Counted from the first letter of the stretch, positions 1 through 9,500 are shown. The stretch: DNA of 28,568 bases from an uncultured Methylobacillus sp. (GCA_946478965.1 CAMLDQ010000023.1:1-28568); one strand, 5' to 3'. Numbers and translations: made by a program. Notes: generated from the letters alone by a model not told the origin.

Positions 1-1939
1 TGGCAAAGCCGACATCGGCGCGGGCCAGCGCCGGGGCGTCGTTGATGCCGTCGCCGACCATGCCGACCTTTTCGCCGCGTGCGATCAATTCGGCTACCTG
101 CTTGTCCTTGTCCTGCGGCAGCACTTCGGCGAATACGGCATCGATGCCGACCTGTTTCGCCACCGCACGTGCGGTGGCGGCATTGTCGCCGGTGAGCATG
201 GCCACCTTGATATGCAACGCATGCAGTCGCGCGATGGCGGTTTTCGAATCCGGCTTGATCGGGTCGGCAACCGCGACGATCCCCGCCAATACGCCATCGA
301 CGGCCAGAAACATCGGGGTTTCCGCGCGCGCAGCGGACTGCTGCGCCTGATCGTGCAGCGCAGTGCAGTCGATGCCGTGCTCCTCCATGAATTTATAGTT
401 GCCGAAACGGACTTGCTTGCCGCCGATTTCACCGTGCACGCCTTGCCCGGCAACCGCCTGGAAGTTCTGTACTGGCAACAGCGCCAAATTGTGCCCCTTG
501 GCGGCATTGAGCACGGCCTCTGCCAGCGGATGTTCGGAGCCCGCCTCCAGGCTGGCGGCGAGATGCAGCAGCCCGACGGTATCCCGGCCTGCGACAGGAA
601 TCAGCGAGGTCACGGCCGGCTTGCCCATGGTCACGGTTCCTGTCTTGTCGAGTATCACGGTAGTCAGGTTTCCCGCCTGCTGCAGCGCATCGCCGTTGCG
701 GATCAGGATGCCGTGCTCGGCGGCTTTGCCGACGCCGACCATCACCGACATCGGCGTCGCCAATCCCAAGGCGCACGGGCAGGCGATGACCAATACGGTC
801 ACGGCCGCGACCATCGCGAAGTTGAGCCGCGGCTCCGGCCCGATATTGAACCAGATGACAAAAGTGACGACTGCAACGATCAATACGGCCGGGACGAACC
901 AGGCGGAAACGGTGTCGGCCAATCGCCCGATCGCCGGTTTGGCGCCTTGCGCCTGCCGCACCATATCGACGATGCGCGATAAGGCCGTGTCTTTGCCGAC
1001 GCGCGTCGCTTTAAAAAGAAAGGTGCCGCTTTTATTGAGTGTGCCGCCGGCGACTTCCGCGCCCACGGTTTTTTCGACCGGCATGGGTTCGCCGGTGAGC
1101 ATGGATTCATCGACCAGGGAGTGGCCTTCGATCAATGCTCCATCTACCGGGATTTTCTCGCCTGGCCGGACACGCAGCGTGTCGTCGACGCGCACATCGG
1201 CCAGCGGAATATCGATTTCCTGCCCGTCGCGCACCACGCGGGCAGTCTTCGGCTTCAGGCCGATCAATCGCTTGACCGCTTCCGAGGTGCGGCCGCGTGC
1301 GCGCATTTCCAGCGCCTGACCGAGAACTACCAGCCCGATGACGACGGCGATCACGTCCCAGAACGGTTCGGCGGTGCCGGACGGGAATAACTGCGGCGCG
1401 ACGGTTACGGTGAGCGAATAGCCCCAGGCCGCCGCCATGCCCAGTGCGATCAGCGTGTCCATCGTGGCGGTATGGTTGCGCAGCGATTTCCATGCGCCGA
1501 TGAAAAACTGCGGGCCGGAGTACAGCATTACCGCGAGCGTTAGCAAGGCCAACGCGGGCGAGCCCCATTGCATCAGCGCGTGCGGCATGTCGCCGCCAAG
1601 CATTGCGGGGAAACCGAATGCCAGCGCCGGCAAGGCCACTGCCAGCGCGAACCGCGACTTGCGCAGCAATACATGGTAGTGGGCCACTTCCGCGGCCTGT
1701 TTTTCGAGTTCGGCGGATTCTTCGTCGACGATTTCGGTAGCGCGGTAGCCGGCTTGCTCGACCGCGGCGATCAGCGCGGCGGTTGCCGCTTCGCTGCGCA
1801 CTTCGGCGGTATGATCGGCAAAGTTGACGTTGACCTCGCGGGTGCCGGCGACGCCGCGCAATGCTTGCTCGACGCCCGCAACGCAGCCGGCGCAACGCAT
1901 GCCTTCAATGGATAGACGCAGGGGGGCAGTGGTGGTCAT
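1..1939 (-). CDS. copA: Copper-exporting P1B-type ATPase CopA (C-terminus cut off)
   Basis: This is a Cu(I)-transporting P-type ATPase of the inner membrane, pumping copper from cytosol to periplasm at the cost of ATP. The 646 visible codons hold one N-terminal heavy-metal-associated domain with a GMRCAGC metal site (about residues 13-19). They also hold hydrophobic helices, a TGEP actuator motif, the CPC permeation motif in [11 protein letters not shown], the DKTGT phosphorylation site, SEHP, TGDN and [10 protein letters not shown]. The window edge cuts just after GDGIND, so roughly the last hundred residues, including the final two helices, are missing. The ATG at 1939 is chosen because it begins the metal-binding domain directly; it has only a weak Shine-Dalgarno. 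It lies 40 bases downstream of copZ, so the two probably share the CueR-controlled promoter upstream of copZ. The CPC motif and the context indicate Cu(I)/Ag(I) rather than Zn/Cd/Pb. Confidence 0.95.
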   Translation of the reverse strand, partial: MTTTAPLRLSIEGMRCAGCVAGVEQALRGVAGTREVNVNFADHTAEVRSEAATAALIAAVEQAGYRATEIVDEESAELEKQAAEVAHYHVLLRKSRFALAVALPALAFGFPAMLGGDMPHALMQWGSPALALLTLAVMLYSGPQFFIGAWKSLRNHTATMDTLIALGMAAAWGYSLTVTVAPQLFPSGTAEPFWDVIAVVIGLVVLGQALEMRARGRTSEAVKRLIGLKPKTARVVRDGQEIDIPLADVRVDDTLRVRPGEKIPVDGALIEGHSLVDESMLTGEPMPVEKTVGAEVAGGTLNKSGTFLFKATRVGKDTALSRIVDMVRQAQGAKPAIGRLADTVSAWFVPAVLIVAVVTFVIWFNIGPEPRLNFAMVAAVTVLVIACPCALGLATPMSVMVGVGKAAEHGILIRNGDALQQAGNLTTVILDKTGTVTMGKPAVTSLIPVAGRDTVGLLHLAASLEAGSEHPLAEAVLNAAKGHNLALLPVQNFQAVAGQGVHGEIGGKQVRFGNYKFMEEHGIDCTALHDQAQQSAARAETPMFLAVDGVLAGIVAVADPIKPDSKTAIARLHALHIKVAMLTGDNAATARAVAKQVGIDAVFAEVLPQDKDKQVAELIARGEKVGMVGDGINDAPALARADVGFA

Positions 1940-1979
1940 GTATCTAGCCTAAGCCCGTGATGGCGCGCGCGCAAGCGGT

Positions 1980-2174
1980 TCAATCCGCCACCTGATAACC
2001 TGCGGTGGCAATCGCCTTGGCGATTTCCTGCGCTGACTTCCGGCTTTCCACCGTGACGCGCTTGCTGGTAGGGTCTGCCTGGACGACGGCGTCTGCATCG
2101 GCCTGCTGGATGGCCTGGGTGATCGCGGCGGCGCAGCTGCCGCAACGCATGTCGCTTACAGTGAAAGTGTGCAT
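1980..2174 (-). CDS. copZ: Copper chaperone CopZ (single HMA domain)
   Basis: A 64-residue cytosolic Atx1/CopZ-type chaperone that binds Cu(I) and hands it to CopA. The whole protein is one heavy-metal-associated domain. It starts MHTFTVSDMRCGSC, with the MxCxxC copper site at residues 9-14, and is followed by the alternating strands and helices of a ferredoxin-like fold. The ATG at 2174 is supported by AAGGAG eight bases upstream; a longer reading into the promoter region would run through the operator and is unlikely. It is first in a two-gene operon with copA and is transcribed away from the CueR-type regulator. Its promoter contains a CueR-type box at 2220-2240, so induction by copper is expected. 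Confidence 0.92.
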   Translation of the reverse strand: MHTFTVSDMRCGSCAAAITQAIQQADADAVVQADPTSKRVTVESRKSAQEIAKAIATAGYQVAD

Positions 2175-2212
2175 GGGGACGCTCCTTGTCGATTGAGTGG
2201 TGATGCGATGCC

Positions 2213-2243
2213 ACTGTGAACCTTCCCATGATGGCAAGGTCAA
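2213..2243 (-). promoter_or_regulatory. CueR-type promoter/operator for copZ-copA
   Basis: Read on the minus strand, -35 TTGACC (2238-2243) and -10-like CACAGT (2213-2218) are separated by 19 bp, the stretched spacing typical of MerR-family targets. A 21-bp near-palindrome (2220-2240) fills the spacer. Its ten-base arms match except at one position and centre on 2230. The arm sequence ACCTTCCCAT closely resembles known CueR boxes. This fits activation of copZ-copA by copper-loaded CueR bending the promoter DNA. Confidence 0.8.
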
Positions 2244-2257
2244 GAGAGGATGCAGGG

Positions 2258-2288
2258 TTGACCTTCCCATCATGGGAAAGTTTAAAGT
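2258..2288 (+). promoter_or_regulatory. Second CueR-type promoter/operator, facing the regulator gene
   Basis: On the plus strand, TTGACC (2258-2263) and TAAAGT (2283-2288) are separated by 19 bp. The spacer holds a second 21-bp near-palindrome (2261-2281, centre 2271), again with a single arm mismatch. It is 41 bp from the first box, about four helical turns. It most likely makes the regulator gene autoregulated, giving each divergent transcript its own box. Confidence 0.75.
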
Positions 2289-2316
2289 GTGTCGAGCTGA
2301 ATTTACGGGGTGATCC

Positions 2317-2733
2317 ATGACGGCAATGAGCATAGGTGAAGCGGCGGCGGCTTCCGGCGTGACCGCAAAGATGATCCGGCACTACGAGGACATGCGCCTG
2401 ATTCCTCCCGCGAGCCGTACGCAGGCCGGCTACCGCATGTATTCCGGGCGAGACGTGCATAACCTGCGCTTCATTCGCCGCGCGCGTAGCCTCGGTTTTT
2501 CGATCAAGCAGATCGCTGACCTGCTGGGACTTTGGCACGACCAGGCGCGCTCCAGTGCAAAAGTGAAGGCGATGGCCCTGGAGCATGTCGCGGAGCTGGA
2601 AAGCAAGATCGCAGAAATGCAGGCCATGAAGTCAGAGCTGGAACGCCTTGCCAACTGCTGCCATGGCGACCAGCGCCCCGACTGTCCGATTCTGGAGAAA
2701 TTGGCGGGCGACGCTCCGGCCGATGCAAATTGA
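2317..2733 (+). CDS. cueR: Cu(I)-responsive MerR-family regulator CueR
   Basis: A cytosolic copper sensor that activates the divergent copZ-copA operon and probably its own gene. The N-terminus is a MerR winged helix (MSIGEAAAASGVTAKMIRHYE, about residues 4-70), followed by a dimerisation coiled coil and a metal-binding loop with CCHGDQRPDCP. Counted from the second ATG (2326), the loop cysteines fall at 112 and 120 and a serine at 77. These match the E. coli CueR Cu(I) ligands and the monovalent-metal serine. The start at 2317 is kept because GGGGTGATCC, a good match to the 16S rRNA tail, sits directly in front of it; 2326 is the alternative. The 138-residue length is normal for the family. 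Confidence 0.92.
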   Translation: MTAMSIGEAAAASGVTAKMIRHYEDMRLIPPASRTQAGYRMYSGRDVHNLRFIRRARSLGFSIKQIADLLGLWHDQARSSAKVKAMALEHVAELESKIAEMQAMKSELERLANCCHGDQRPDCPILEKLAGDAPADAN

Positions 2734-2813
2734 TCGGATTGCGTTTGGCCCAGAGTAGCAAAAGCCGAATATGGCGCGGACGTTAAGGTGGAAACTGCAG
2801 GAGTCTCTCCGTG

Positions 2814-2843
2814 TTTACAGGGCTTTTAAAGTAGGCGCATAAT
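2814..2843 (+). promoter_or_regulatory. Candidate sigma-70 promoter just ahead of the exported Cys/His protein
   Basis: TTTACA (2814-2819) and CATAAT (2838-2843) have an 18-bp spacer. The -10 element ends only six bases before the ATG at 2850, so a transcript from here would be essentially leaderless. A GGAGTCTCTCC dyad lies just upstream (about 2800-2810), but I do not recognise a regulator for it. Confidence 0.4.
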
Positions 2844-2849
2844 AAATCC

Positions 2850-3218
2850 ATGTATTCTGGAATAAGCCGTTTCATAGTGCTGTTTGCCATGCTGGTGTGC
2901 CTGCCGCTGAACGGGCTGGCGGCTATTGCCATGCCTGCCTGTGCGGCACACGGCCAAACGATGATGCTGCACGCTGATAGTCTGCAGATGGATGCCATGC
3001 CCGGATGCAATCATCATGACGAGTCCAGGTCATCGCATGGCAAGACGCCGTGTGATCACTGTTTTTCCTGCCATATGGCCTCGGCTCAAGCCATTTTTCC
3101 GCTCGCCTTTGCGGTGCATGCACTGGCGGCTGACCAGAGTTTTTCCGCAGTCATGGCGGCTACGCCTCAATCCCCTTCCTCATCCCTGTTCCGACCTCCT
3201 ATCCTGACCTTCGCCTAG
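2850..3218 (+). CDS. Small exported Cys/His/Met-rich protein, putative periplasmic metal binder
   Basis: This 122-residue protein begins with a clear signal peptide (hydrophobic stretch about residues 7-24, cleavage near LNGLAA). The mature part is rich in possible soft-metal ligands: C31, H34, MM at 38-39, H41, C53, H55, H56, H63, and a CDHCFSCHM cluster at 68-76. The C-terminus ends in a short Pro-rich stretch (FRPPILTFA). Small exported proteins of this style, loosely CopL- or DUF2946-like, often precede copper and silver efflux genes. I cannot assign a family with certainty. It lies between cueR and cusF on the same strand. A role in periplasmic copper binding or sensing is inferred from composition and context only. 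Confidence 0.75.
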   Translation: MYSGISRFIVLFAMLVCLPLNGLAAIAMPACAAHGQTMMLHADSLQMDAMPGCNHHDESRSSHGKTPCDHCFSCHMASAQAIFPLAFAVHALAADQSFSAVMAATPQSPSSSLFRPPILTFA

Positions 3219-3300
3219 TGCTGAAGGCTGCATAGGTTTTTCTTCGTTCATCTGCCCCAAAAGGCTGGGTGCGTCTCTACGCCCTGCAGCTTTCAGCACT
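3217..3300 (+). repeat. Long inverted repeat between the exported Cys/His protein and cusF
   Basis: AGTGCTGAAGGCTGCA (3217-3232) and TGCAGCTTTCAGCACT (3285-3300) are 16-base arms complementary at 15 positions, the remaining pair being G-U in RNA. The 52-base interior contains a smaller potential stem around GGGTGCG...CGCCC (about 3267-3284). The left arm starts inside the stop codon of the preceding gene. No T-run follows, so it is not a standard terminator. It could be a transcript-processing site, an attenuator or a mobile-repeat relic. Confidence 0.6.
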
Positions 3301-3449
3301 GTTGTAACGGCAGTTTCTCCTGCTGCTCCGGGCTTTGCATTTTTCAGCATGCTTTACCTTCTCGGCCCCGATGATGTGGAATCTGCCTCTACGACAACAT
3401 TATGATTAAACGCATCTTTTAGACAAATAAATTGAAGGAACCATGCATC

Positions 3450-3803
3450 ATGCGCATCCCTGGCCTCAACAAACTGATGGCTGCATCTTTTATCGCCCTC
3501 CTGGCTTTCGTTTCTGCCTTCGCCATGTCTGCTTATGCCGATGGCGCTCATCATTCCCAAACCTCGGCGGCACAGACCTATAGCGGTCGGGGCGAGGTGG
3601 TGGCCGTGGATCAAGCAGCCGGCAGGGTGAAGATGAAACACGAGGCCATTCCGGCTTTGGGTTGGCCGTCCATGACGATGTTTTTCCAGGTCGCCGATAA
3701 GTCACAACTGGATGGAGTACATGCCGGAAGTCGGGTGGAGTTCGTATTTATCAGGAAAGACGGCGGCGCACCGCTGATTACTGGAATCAAGCCAATCAGA
3801 TAA
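3450..3803 (+). CDS. cusF: Periplasmic Cu(I)/Ag(I) chaperone CusF
   Basis: A 117-residue CusF-type metallochaperone that carries Cu(I)/Ag(I) in the periplasm to the CusCBA pump. Residues 1-30 form a signal peptide ending near AYA, and the rest is a small beta-barrel (CusF/CopperBind family). The copper ligands of E. coli CusF (His36, Trp44, Met47, Met49) correspond to H64, W72, M75 and M77 here with identical spacing, in KHEAIPALGWPSMTM. The ATG at 3450 is chosen because GAAGGA lies about ten bases upstream; an in-frame TTG at 3432 would overlap that ribosome-binding site. It is followed after 44 bases by the outer-membrane component gene. In E. coli the order is cusCFBA; here cusF comes first. 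Confidence 0.92.
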   Translation: MRIPGLNKLMAASFIALLAFVSAFAMSAYADGAHHSQTSAAQTYSGRGEVVAVDQAAGRVKMKHEAIPALGWPSMTMFFQVADKSQLDGVHAGSRVEFVFIRKDGGAPLITGIKPIR

Positions 3804-3847
3804 GGTTCCGAATCGACGTGGTGAGCCCGCGACCGATTCTTCTGGAA

Positions 3848-5158
3848 ATGAAAGTGAAACAGAAAATGAATGGAATCATACGATGCCTGTCGGCACTCAT
3901 GCTCGTTGGAGCACTGATGCCAGTGCCGGTCCGAGCCGACGATTTGCCCGGGTCGCAGCAAACGCCGGTTACCAAGGGTGCCAGCCTGCAGGAGCTTCTG
4001 CAATGGGCCGATGCGCACAATCCTGATGTCGCTGCCATGAATTACGAGATTGATGCGGCAGCGAGCCGTATTGTCCCGGCGGGCGCGCTACCTGATCCGG
4101 TGTTGCGCGTCGAGTTGATGGATTTTGCCGGGCCGGCTGCGCCGCATGGTTTGAGTGTACTGCCAAACCGGGTGGGCGGAACCAAGTACACCGTCATGCA
4201 GAACTTCCCATTATGGGGAAAGCGTGATCTTCGTACGGAGATTGCAACGGCGGGTTTGAATGAGGCAAGTTCTCGCAGGACTGCGTTGCTTGCCGAAATT
4301 CATTCCAGGATAAAAATTGCTTACGCGCAGTTTTATCAGCCGTTTCAGCTAAAAAGGCTGGATCTGGATATTCTTGCACTGCTGCAAGACATTGAAGCAG
4401 TGACAAGAGCGCGCTATTCCAACGGGCTGGTGCCGCAGCAGGATGTGATCCGCGCCCAAGTCGAAAAAACCTTGCTACATTCCGAAGTTATCGCACTGGA
4501 AGCCGAGGAAAAACAGGCTTTGGCGCGTCTTAACGCGATCGCGGGAAGGGAGCCGAACGATCCAGTCGCCGAACCCCGAATGCTGCGGACCCCGCCTCAG
4601 AAGCTCGATGCGAAGGCGCTGCAGGAAAAAGTGCAGCGCAACAATCCGATGCTGCGCACGCAGGATGCACAAATTACGGCCGCCGAAGCCAACCGTCGCC
4701 TGGTCGAGAAAAACCGTTATCCGGATTTGACGCTGGGGCTTGCACCAACGCAACGCGGCGGCGGAATCGATGGCTGGGAAGCGATGGTGGAAGTGAATAT
4801 CCCGATCCGTTTCGATACGCGCCGAGCCCAAGAGGCGGAGGCCAGTGCGATGCTCGGCGCGGCACAAGAGCGGCAGCAGGCGATCGCCAATAGCGTGGTC
4901 GGCGAACTGCAAGAGACCATCGCTGCCTACCAGGCGGCCAAAGAGCAGGAACTGCTGGTTGCGCATACATTGTTGCCGCAGGCTGAACTGACTTTTCGCT
5001 CCGCGCTGGCAGGCTATGAAAACGGCAAGGTGGATTTTGCGACCTTGCTCGACGCACAACGTGCCATATGGCGTGCAAAACAGGACAAGATCAAGGCGCA
5101 GGTCGAGCAGGAGGTGCGTCTGGCAGCCATTGAAAGAATGATTGGGGAGGAGCTATGA
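3848..5158 (+). CDS. cusC: TolC-family outer-membrane efflux protein, CusC/CzcC-like
   Basis: This is the outer-membrane channel of the tripartite RND pump, giving metal an exit across the outer membrane. The 436-residue protein has a signal peptide (about residues 1-30, ending VPVRA) and two repeated outer-membrane-efflux domains with the long coiled-coil helices expected of the family. Features include ALPDPVLRVE near the N-terminus and the second-repeat pattern LTFRSALAGYENGKVDFATLLDAQR. The ATG at 3848 gives a basic n-region (MKVKQK) before the hydrophobic core. A GTG at 3818 and an ATG at 3866 are in frame, and none has a strong Shine-Dalgarno. Its stop overlaps the start of the cusB-type gene by four bases, indicating translational coupling. 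The symbol is assigned from operon context and similarity is closer to the metal-efflux (CzcC/CusC) branch than to TolC itself. Confidence 0.9.
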   Translation: MKVKQKMNGIIRCLSALMLVGALMPVPVRADDLPGSQQTPVTKGASLQELLQWADAHNPDVAAMNYEIDAAASRIVPAGALPDPVLRVELMDFAGPAAPHGLSVLPNRVGGTKYTVMQNFPLWGKRDLRTEIATAGLNEASSRRTALLAEIHSRIKIAYAQFYQPFQLKRLDLDILALLQDIEAVTRARYSNGLVPQQDVIRAQVEKTLLHSEVIALEAEEKQALARLNAIAGREPNDPVAEPRMLRTPPQKLDAKALQEKVQRNNPMLRTQDAQITAAEANRRLVEKNRYPDLTLGLAPTQRGGGIDGWEAMVEVNIPIRFDTRRAQEAEASAMLGAAQERQQAIANSVVGELQETIAAYQAAKEQELLVAHTLLPQAELTFRSALAGYENGKVDFATLLDAQRAIWRAKQDKIKAQVEQEVRLAAIERMIGEEL

Positions 5159-6588
5159 AACGTTCCGTCGTATGGATTGCATTGGGAATCACCGCGATAG
5201 CGCTTGCCAGTGGCGGCGGCTACTGGTTGGGCCTGCAGGCGGATCATCCACAGGCCGCCATGTCGGCGGCGCATTCTGTGCCTGCAGAGCGAAAGATTCT
5301 CTATTACCGTAACCCCATGGGCTTGCCGGATACCTCGCCCGAACCGAAAAAGGACAGCATGGGTATGGACTATATCCCCGTATATGCGGATGAGATGCCG
5401 TCTTCCGCAGACACCGGGCCGAAAGTGCTTTATTACCGCAACCCGATGGGGCTTGCAGATACCTCGCCAGTGCCGAAGCAGGATTCCATGGGGATGGATT
5501 ACGTTCCGGTCTATGCGGAAGATATCGCCTCCGGGAATCAGGTGAAAGTCAGCCCAGACAAGGTGCAGAAGCTGGGCGTGAAGACTGCGCCTGCGGAGAT
5601 GCGTGAAATGGTCGGTACGGTGCGCGCCGTAGGCAAATTCCAGGTGGATGAGCGACGCCTGCATACGGTGACGACCAAGTTCGAAGGCTACATCGAGAAG
5701 CTATACGTTAACGCGACCAGTCAGCCGGTAAAACGTGGCCAGCCATTGATGCAAATTTACAGCCCGGAACTGGTGTCTGCGCAGGAGGAGTACCTGATTG
5801 CCTGGAACGGCAATCAGGCGCTCGAAAAGGGTACGCAGGAGTCGCAAGTGGGGATGCGCGATCTGGCCGAAAGTGCGCTCAAGCGACTGCGCAACTGGGA
5901 TATTTCCGATGGCCAGTTGCAGCGCCTGCAGCAGGAAGGAAAGGCGACGCGCACGCTGACGCTCTACTCCCCTGCGAATGGTGTCGTGCTGGAGAAGGGC
6001 GCGGTGGAGGGTATGCGTTTCATGCCGGGCGAGCCGCTGTATCAAATTGCGGATTTGTCGCGGCTGTGGCTGCTTGCCGACGTATTCGAACAGGATTTGG
6101 CGCAGGTGCACGTTGGCCAGAAAGTCAGTATCGATGTCGATGCTTATCCCGGGCGCGCATTCGGTGGCAGGGTCGCTTATATTTATCCTACGCTCTCTCC
6201 GGAAACTCGCACCGTTCAGGTTCGGGTGGAGTTGGCCAACCCGGGAGGCATGCTCAAGCCCGACATGTTTGCCACGGTGCAACTGGTGTCAGACTCAGGC
6301 CAGCCGCAAATGCTTGCGGTGCCGGATTCGGCCATCATCGACAGCGGTACCCGCCAGATGGTGCTGGTGCAACGTGGCGAAGGTTTGTTTGAGCCTCGCG
6401 CCGTCAAGCTTGGCATGCGTGCAGATGGGTATACCGCGATTCTTGCGGGGCTCAGTCCGGGTGAAGAAGTCGTGGTGCGGGCCAATTTTCTGATCGACGC
6501 CGAAAGCAACCTAAAGGCGGCGCTCGGCAGTTTCGGCGACCCTGTGACTCATGCATCGGCCGCATCCTCCGGTCGCGAAGAGCGCTGA
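5155..6588 (+). CDS. cusB: RND periplasmic adaptor CusB with duplicated heavy-metal-binding domain
   Basis: This is the membrane-fusion protein that links the CusA pump to the outer-membrane channel and receives metal from CusF. The 477 residues start with a signal anchor (about 5-25). Two copies of a short metal-binding motif follow, YYRNPMGxxDTSPxPKxDSMGMDY, at residues 47-79 and 90-122. One copy is usual in this family. Next come the barrel-sandwich hybrid, alpha-hairpin and beta-barrel domains of HlyD-like adaptors, for example YIEKLYVNATSQPVKRGQPL and LADVFEQDLAQVHVGQ. GGGGAGGAG stands just before the ATG at 5155, and the start overlaps the upstream stop in ATGA. The cusA start is one base beyond this stop. 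The Met-rich N-terminus supports Cu(I)/Ag(I) specificity. Confidence 0.93.
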   Translation: MKRSVVWIALGITAIALASGGGYWLGLQADHPQAAMSAAHSVPAERKILYYRNPMGLPDTSPEPKKDSMGMDYIPVYADEMPSSADTGPKVLYYRNPMGLADTSPVPKQDSMGMDYVPVYAEDIASGNQVKVSPDKVQKLGVKTAPAEMREMVGTVRAVGKFQVDERRLHTVTTKFEGYIEKLYVNATSQPVKRGQPLMQIYSPELVSAQEEYLIAWNGNQALEKGTQESQVGMRDLAESALKRLRNWDISDGQLQRLQQEGKATRTLTLYSPANGVVLEKGAVEGMRFMPGEPLYQIADLSRLWLLADVFEQDLAQVHVGQKVSIDVDAYPGRAFGGRVAYIYPTLSPETRTVQVRVELANPGGMLKPDMFATVQLVSDSGQPQMLAVPDSAIIDSGTRQMVLVQRGEGLFEPRAVKLGMRADGYTAILAGLSPGEEVVVRANFLIDAESNLKAALGSFGDPVTHASAASSGREER

Positions 6589-6589
6589 C

Positions 6590-9500
6590 ATGCTGGAACG
6601 TATTATTGCCTGGTCGGTCCGCAATGTTTTTCTGGTGTTGCTGGCAACCTTGTTTGTGGTGGGTGCGGGGGTGTTTGCGGTGCTCAGGACGCCGCTGGAC
6701 GCGATACCGGATCTTTCCGATGTGCAAGTCATCGTCTATACCGAATATCCCGGCCAGGCGCCACAGGTGGTGGAGGATCAGGTGACTTACCCCATCACCA
6801 CCACCATGCTGTCGGTACCTAAATCTAAGGTGGTGCGTGGATTTTCATTCTTCGGCGCAAGCTTCGTCTATGTCATTTTCGAGGATGGCACCGATATCTA
6901 CTGGGCACGTTCGCGCGTTCTGGAGTATCTTAATTCCGTCAGTGGAACTCTCCCGCGTGGTGTGACGCCGACGCTGGGGCCGGATGCCACCGGCGTAGGC
7001 TGGGTATACCAGTATGTGCTGCTGGCTAAGAACCGCTCCCTGGAGGAGCTGCGGACGATACAGGATTGGTTTCTGCGCTACCAGTTGACCAAGGCGCATG
7101 GCGTGTCCGAGATTGCCAGCGTGGGCGGCTTCGTCAAGCAATATCAGGTAGTGCTTGATCCTCGAAAACTGCAGGCATACGGCGTATCACCGGCCCGCGT
7201 CACGCAAGTGATACGGGACAGCAATCGCGATGTCGGCGGGCGCGTGGTGGAAATGACCGAGACCGAGTACATGGTGCGCGGTAAAGGCTATCTGCGCGGC
7301 ATCCAGGACCTGGAAACGCTGGTGGTCAAGGCCGACAAGGGGACGCCGGTTCTGCTGCGCGATGTGGCGCGGGTCGAACTCGGACCGGAAGAACGTCGCG
7401 GCTTGGCGGAGTTGAACGGGGAAGGAGAAGTTGTCAGCGGCATTGCCGTGGCGCGTTACGGACAGAATGCGCTCGACGTTATCCGTAACGTCAAGGACAA
7501 GCTCAAGGAAATCTCCAGCGGCTTGCCGGCAGGTGTCAACGTAGAAACCGTCTACGACCGTTCCGAGTTGATCAAGCGTGCGATCGATAACCTCAAGTCA
7601 ACGCTATTCGAGGAAAGCGCAGTCGTCGCGCTGGTGTGCGTGTTGTTCCTGATGCACGTGCGTAGCGCATTGGTGGCCATCCTGATGTTGCCTGTCGGAG
7701 TGCTTATTGCCTTCATTCTGATGCACTGGCTGGGGCTCAACTCCAATATCATGAGCCTGGGAGGCATCGCCATCGCTATCGGTGCCATGGTCGACGCAGC
7801 GATCGTCATGATCGAGAACGCACACAAGCATATTGAGCGTGCGCCCGCTGGAACATCACGCGTTCAGTTGACGATCGCTGCGTGCAAGGAAGTCGGACCG
7901 GCGCTATTCTTTTCGTTACTGATTATTACCGTTTCCTTCCTGCCGGTATTTACCCTGGAAGCGCAGGAAGGCCGCATGTTCCAGCCGCTGGCTTATACCA
8001 AGACTTTTTCGATGGCTGGAGCGGCTTTGCTGTCCATCACTCTGGTCCCGGTGCTGATGCTTTTGTTCGTGCGCGGCAGGATCATTCCCGAAGCCAAAAA
8101 TCCGATCAACCGCCTGCTGATCTGGGTGTACCGGCCCATCATTGGCGCAGTGATGCGTTGGAAACGCGCTACCATTCTGGCTGCGCTACTGATCTTCGGG
8201 GTATCGTTCTATCCGCTGACCAGGCTCGGCAGCGAATTTATGCCGACCTTGAACGAGGGCACGCTGCTCTACATGCCTGCCAGCTTGCCGGGCATGTCCG
8301 TCACCAAGGCGGCAGAAACGATGCAGACCCAGGACAAGATCATCAAGCGGTTTCCGGAAGTGGCCTCGGTATTCGGCAAGGCTGGCCGAGCCAACACGGC
8401 AACCGATCCGGCACCTCTGGAAATGTTCGAAACCGTCATCAATCTAAAGCCCGAGTCGGAATGGCGCCCTGGGATGACCATCGACAAACTGATTGCCGAA
8501 CTCGATCGGGCGGTGCAGCTGCCGGGGGTGAGCAATGCCTGGACCATGCCGATCAAGGCGCGGGTCGATATGCTCTCCACCGGGATACGCACGCCCATAG
8601 GCATCAAGGTGTTCGGCAAGGATCTCGGTGAAATGGAAAAGCTGGCTAAGGAAATCGAGCGGGTCGTCAAAACGGTACCGGGAACGGCCAGTGCCTATGC
8701 TGAGCGTATAACAGGCGGGTATTACCTTGTTATTGAGCCCGACCGGCAGGCGCTGGCACGCTATGGTCTGGCCGTCGGTGACCTGCAGGATGTGATCGGC
8801 AGCGCCCTCGGCGGCGAAATGATCACCACGACAGTCGAAGGGCGCGAGCGGTTTGGCGTGATTACGCGCTATCCGCGTGAGTTGCGCTCCGACCCGGACA
8901 CCATTGCGCGCGAAGTGCTGGTCCCGACTGCGGCTGGTTCACTGATACCGCTTGGACAGCTGGCACACATTTCCCTGGAGAAAGGGCCGCCCAGCATTCG
9001 CACCGAGAATGCGTTACTGTCCGCCTACATCTTCGTCGATATTCGCGGTCGCGATATCGGCCGCTATGTGGCCGATGCACAGAAGGCCGTGCGGGATCGG
9101 GTCAAGTTCCAGCCCGGCTACTACATCACCTGGAGCGGCCAATTCGAATATATGGAACGCGCCAAGGAGCGTCTCAAACTCGTGGTGCCGCTGACGCTGT
9201 TGGCTATATTCGCTCTGCTTTACATTAACTTCCGCCGCATGACGGAAACCCTCATCGTCATGCTCTCGGTGCCGTTCGCACTCGTCGGTGGCGTCTGGCT
9301 GATGTATTGGCTGGGGTACAACATGAGCGTGGCGGTAGCGGTCGGTTTCATCGCGCTGGCCGGTGTGGCGGCAGAGACCGGTGTCATTATGCTGATTTAC
9401 CTGAATCATGCCTATGACAAAATCAGGGCAGCGCGCGAGCAGGAGGGAAGGCCGTTGACCGTCGCCGACCTCTATGCCGCGGTGATGGAAGGTGCGGTGG

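Noticed and set aside
5293..5523. The repeated motif in cusB as a recent sequence duplication or assembly artefact
   Set aside because: The two copies differ at many silent sites, so they are old and not a copying error.
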